Assembly: GCA_021295935.1 (NCBI GenBank)
Contig: JAGWBL010000097.1
Coordinates: 1-9,392, forward strand
Source: Pseudomonadales bacterium
GTDB taxonomy: Bacteria; Pseudomonadota; Gammaproteobacteria; Pseudomonadales; Azotimanducaceae
DNA length: 9,392 nucleotides
Direction of reading: 5' to 3'
The notes beneath the pieces are model-generated. The model was not told where the DNA came from and did no database searches. It saw only the letters and a list, made by a program, of their open reading frames with translations. Position numbers and translations under genes: made by a program. Shown here one piece after another: positions 6,493 to 9,392 of the stretch (positions are counted from its first letter, which is position 1; the number at the start of each line of letters is the position of its first letter).

Positions 6493-7502
6493 AGACGTTC
6501 TCGCAGGACTTGAGCGGGAACGTGAGGTCAGTAGCGTCCTTCTACAAGTTCGTTGCCATCGAACATCCGGCAACACTGGTGCCGAGTGTGAGAGGGCTCT
6601 GCGAGTCTGAGAGAGTCGTGGGCACGGTTCACTTGGCGCAGGAGGGCATCAACGCGACGCTCGCTCATGACTCCCGTTCTGTTTTGCAGCACCTGGTCGA
6701 CCGAATTCAGAGCTTGCGTTCATTCGATGGCCTCGAGGTCAAGTGGTCCACCGCACCGGCCGGACAGGAAGTCTTTCTTCGTCTGAAGGTCCAGTTGCGG
6801 AAAGAACTGGTCTCCTTGGAGTCAGGTGTCGTGCGTGTTCGTCCCGACAAGGAATCGAAGGCATCGGCCGCACAATGGGATGACTTGATCAGGGATCCAG
6901 ACTCGTTGCTCTTGGATGTTCGAAACGCCTACGAGATCGGAATCGGGAGGTTCGCGGGAGCGCTGGATTTGTCCATCGAGAGTTTTGGAGAGTTTTCGGA
7001 GGCCGCTGTGCGAAAACTGCACGGCCTCGAACATCGGACCATTGCGATGTACTGCACCGGAGGAATCCGGTGCGAAAAAGCGGGCGCATGGATGCAAGAG
7101 CATGGTTTCGAGTCCGTGGTTCAACTCCAAGGAGGCATCCTGAGCTATCTCGCCGAGAAGAGAGGCGCACCAAGCCGCTGGGAGGGCGAGTGCTTCGTCT
7201 TCGATCAACGGGTGTCGGTCGATGCCCGTTTGCGCCAAGGCACGCATCACCAGTGCCACGGATGTAGGCATCCGGTTTCAGCCGCCGACGCGCTGGCATC
7301 CAAGTACGAGTCCGGGGTCAGCTGTCCTCGATGCGCAGATCGCAAGTCAGAGACCCAGAAACTCCGGTACCGGGAGCGGGCTCGGCAAGAGGCTGCTGCG
7401 AGAGCGCGCGGCGGTCGACATCTCGGGTTCCGATCGCCGATGCCGCCGGCGAGTTCCTTGATCAGGCATCGTGCCGCTCCAACTCCCCAATGGGATGCCT
7501 AG
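6489..7502 (+). CDS. trhO: TrhO-type tRNA uridine-34 hydroxylase (rhodanese family, YceA/UPF0176)
   Basis: Oxygen-dependent hydroxylase forming 5-hydroxyuridine at the wobble position 34 of tRNA, the first step to cmo5U/mo5U. The N-terminal domain shows SFYKF and GTVHLAQEGINATL (about residues 17-60), and the rhodanese domain LLLDVRNAYEIGIGRFAGAL (about 140-159). The active-site loop YCTGGIRCEKA has catalytic-position Cys189, followed by LQGGILSYL. Downstream, HHQCHGC (Cys256, Cys259) and CPRC (Cys279, Cys282) form a probable metal site, reduced compared with the Cys-rich tail of E. coli. A basic Arg/Ala-rich tail ends the protein (337 residues from this start). The GTG at 6489 is favoured because it overlaps the bolA stop as GTGA. 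An in-frame ATG at 6435 would add 18 non-homologous residues and overlap bolA by 58 bases. A GTG at 6522 is also possible. No clear terminator follows. Confidence 0.9.
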   Translation: MKTFSQDLSGNVRSVASFYKFVAIEHPATLVPSVRGLCESERVVGTVHLAQEGINATLAHDSRSVLQHLVDRIQSLRSFDGLEVKWSTAPAGQEVFLRLKVQLRKELVSLESGVVRVRPDKESKASAAQWDDLIRDPDSLLLDVRNAYEIGIGRFAGALDLSIESFGEFSEAAVRKLHGLEHRTIAMYCTGGIRCEKAGAWMQEHGFESVVQLQGGILSYLAEKRGAPSRWEGECFVFDQRVSVDARLRQGTHHQCHGCRHPVSAADALASKYESGVSCPRCADRKSETQKLRYRERARQEAAARARGGRHLGFRSPMPPASSLIRHRAAPTPQWDA

Positions 7503-9268
7503 CCTTTAATCTGACGGATTCCTCCTGCCATTCCACACATCGAGAGAGAGTTCGTGCCTGCATGGCCGATCGCGAGTCAGCCGCGCTTTCCGTCCAACGA
7601 CCCGCGAGTGCGTCACCGCTTCCGCTGAAACAGCTTGCTGGGCGTTTCTGGTGGATTCCCTGACTTCTTCGGAAGTCCAGTCATCTTCAGAGGAGTCTAG
7701 AGAACGATTCGCTTCGGGTGTTCCTTCACTCTTGCTCACCTTCCCGTCGCCAGCGCCAAACAGGGTTATTCCTGATTTCGAACCATTGCATGGGTGCCGC
7801 GGACGACTCGCCCGCTTGGCAGCCGTCTCCTCACACATGCAGGATCTTGCTTGCCTTTCCTGATGACCCTCTCACTCGAAAGGAACGACTGAATAGGCGT
7901 CGGCCCCGACATTGGATACCGGCTTCCCCGGGTAAGTGGGGGTTCAAGACAGCGCAAGGCCCTGAAGGCTTCTATGCGAATTGATCGAGCATCGAAGCCG
8001 TATGTCTCGCCACAATGGCGAGGTCGGCCATGAAGGTGACGGGACTGGGGACCGGTGGCAAGTGCTCGGTGCAGTTGCTGATGGTGATGCTCGGATCAAC
8101 CAAGTTCTTGAGATTCGGGATTGGCGTCTTCCTGCCTGGTTGCATCCGACAGTTGGTTTCCCCGCACTGGTTCCGACACTATTGGGGAGGCGAACCATGC
8201 CTGCTGTGGTGTCGAGAGCGCGTGGGGCATCGCCCGGACCTTGGAACCTCGGAGGCGACTGTTTCTCGGAGGTCAGCGGCGAGCAGACTGTCCGGGGTGA
8301 ATTGTCAAGGCGCAAGAGGACCGGGATCGTTGGACAGCGGAGGTGCGGTATCTGTGCCCAACCTGGATTGCCCAGCCCGCTGGAGGCGGCGGGCGACTGC
8401 CTGGTACCGGCGAACGACGGGGTGGTGATGGCGGGAAACGGCGTCTCGAGAAACTGCCGGGCTCGCAGATTGTGGTGCGCGAGCACCGTGCTTTCGAGAC
8501 CACCACGACCGTCGACGCTCACCGTCCATGGAGATCTTGAAGGACTTCGAATTCGCCCTCCAGTTGAGCATCAATCGCGCAGGTCAATAGCATGCGCGAG
8601 TCAGGACTCGGTGACCGCGTCGAGACAGTCGTGTTCGTGTGCCTGCCCGGAGGGGCAAGCGTACTCGGCTGTCCAACTCGCCTTGACCACGGTCCTATCC
8701 GGACGGCGTCGTTGCTGCGGCGCTTTGGCTGAACCGGTCCGGTCGCTCATGGAAACCAAGACTTGTGGCACGTCGTCACGTCGGCCTAGGCTACGGATGC
8801 GATTTGCTTCATCGTTGGAGGACGAGATCGGCTACCTGCCCGGGAGCAGCGACTGCGTTATCCCTATTCTCTTGTTTGGACAACGCCCGGTGCTGGCGCG
8901 CTTCTGCGGTGCTGGAGTCGAACCGCTGCCATGAGAATCGGGGGAGGTGCCCGAAGCCGAGGTGAGGAGACGGCGGGGACATTGTTCCACCGCATGCTGC
9001 TTCAGTGCCAGCTCGCCTTCATCCGCGAGAGCCGCTACTTTATGCACACCCATCCGCTCCTTCGGACTACGGCCACAGGCGAGAGCCCTCGGAGGACTCT
9101 GAGGTAGGAAGTCGCGGTGTGCTGCTTGAACCCCACGCCGGTGGCCAAGCAATTGGTGTTCGAGTCGATTTGCACAGGAGCCAGTCTCCGTCGTCTTAGG
9201 CTACACTTGACTTAGTCCCACCTGCTCTTCTGGGCGGACGTTTTTCTGCGAACAACCGGAGAGATGCC
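7503..9268. other. Low-coding stretch of about 1.77 kb, possibly decayed sequence
   Basis: No recognisable protein, RNA gene, insertion-sequence inverted repeat or CRISPR was found. The longest frame (7981-8934, +) needs a TTG start, has no ribosome binding site or motif, and is unusually rich in Arg, Ser, Cys and Pro, typical of a GC-rich shadow frame. Frames on the opposite strand across 7944-8522 and 7506-7838 are similarly featureless. Near 8140-8300 on the minus strand, open segments of plausible composition are broken by stops in the same frame. This would fit a degraded gene but is not proof of one. Compared with the tightly packed operon to its left, this drop in coding density is abrupt. 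Confidence 0.5.
7972..8145 (-). CDS. Doubtful 57-residue ORF or gene remnant
   Basis: This short minus-strand frame runs from ATG (8143-8145) to TAG (7972-7974). It is notable within the low-coding stretch because its codons mostly end in G or C and the peptide composition is protein-like: PSITISNCTEHLPPVPSPV in the middle, then a mixed-hydrophobic TFMADLAIVARHTASMLDQF. There is no good ribosome binding site. The same frame continues upstream of the ATG for eleven codons to a TAG, beyond which it opens again. It could therefore be the 3' end of a broken gene rather than a small gene. I do not recognise the family. Confidence 0.22.
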   Translation of the reverse strand: MQPGRKTPIPNLKNLVDPSITISNCTEHLPPVPSPVTFMADLAIVARHTASMLDQFA

Positions 9269-9392
9269 ATGATCCAATTGCCGTTTCACCGATCGGGGCC
9301 CGCCTGTCCGTCTTTCTTCACGATCCCGGTGCTTGCCGTCGGGATGGCTCCCTCAGGGGCCGAAGGAAAGACTCCGAGCATGACGGAAGCGG
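9257..9392 (+). CDS. 5' end of an unidentified gene, possible secreted protein (partial)
   Basis: A new frame starts at ATG 9269-9271 and stays open to the window edge (41 codons). It is preceded by GGAGAG (9258-9263), a good ribosome binding site five bases upstream, which is included in the interval. The N terminus has Arg8 and then a moderately hydrophobic stretch (SFFTIPVLAVGMAPSGA, about 15-31) ending in small residues, which resembles a signal peptide or membrane anchor. The overlapping ATG at 9264 hits a stop after two codons and is excluded. Too little is visible to name a function. Confidence 0.5.

Noticed and set aside
7506..7838. A 110-residue minus-strand frame convergent with trhO
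   Set aside because: It is hydrophilic (Ser/Glu/Arg), with mixed codon third positions, no ribosome binding site and no motif.
7905..7920. GTCGGCCCCGAC palindrome as a terminator or integration site
   Set aside because: The stem is five bases, no T tract follows, and it is 400 bases from the trhO stop.
8905..8930. T-arm-like GGTTCGACTCC on the minus strand, suggesting a tRNA 3' half
   Set aside because: The five-base T stem does not pair correctly, and no acceptor, anticodon or D arm could be assembled.
7981..8934. A 317-residue + strand frame
   Set aside because: It starts with TTG without a ribosome binding site, is unusually rich in Arg/Ser/Cys/Pro, and shows no family motif. It looks like chance openness in GC-rich DNA.
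8832..9152. A 106-residue minus-strand frame with one helix-like segment
   Set aside because: It has no ribosome binding site and no recognisable family, and the rest of the frame is low-quality Arg/Ser/Pro-rich sequence. Not enough to list as a gene.

Overview
The window is GC-rich bacterial chromosomal DNA, most likely from a gammaproteobacterium or a close relative. This rests on the GroES and GroEL sequences, an AmpG permease, and BolA, YaaA and TrhO homologues close to the enterobacterial proteins. Unlike enteric bacteria, groESL here carries a perfect CIRCE operator, so HrcA control is expected. The lineage call is an inference from resemblance.

Layout, left to right: 1-257 holds no gene I can support. 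An AmpG-type muropeptide permease (258-1610, +) converges on, and overlaps, an alkyltransferase-like DNA-damage protein (1531-1959, -). That gene is divergent from groES-groEL (2078-4035, +), with CIRCE and a probable promoter in the gap. A clear rho-independent terminator (4077-4106) ends the chaperonin operon, followed by about 510 bases with no recognisable gene. A yaaA-family gene (4616-5365, -) with a TTG start is divergent from a three-gene operon on the + strand: a PP2C-type protein phosphatase (5459-6190), BolA (6187-6492) and the tRNA uridine-34 hydroxylase TrhO (6489-7502). These three are probably joined by two identical 4-base GTGA overlaps.

About 1.77 kb (7503-9268) then has no recognisable gene. 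It holds only short open frames broken by stops, plus one doubtful 57-residue frame on the minus strand. At 9269 a new + strand gene begins, with a good ribosome binding site and a possible signal peptide, and runs off the window.

Most of the recognisable genes are housekeeping or stress functions: protein folding under heat shock, recognition of alkylated DNA, peroxide/iron protection (YaaA), glutaredoxin-linked iron-sulfur handling or envelope stress (BolA), tRNA wobble modification (TrhO), and cell-wall recycling (AmpG). I see no defence system, prophage, intact insertion sequence, CRISPR array, rRNA or tRNA. The points most worth a second look are the phosphatase-bolA-trhO coupling, the shared CIRCE region between the alkyltransferase-like gene and groESL, a nine-residue internal deletion in YaaA, and the large low-coding stretch on the right.
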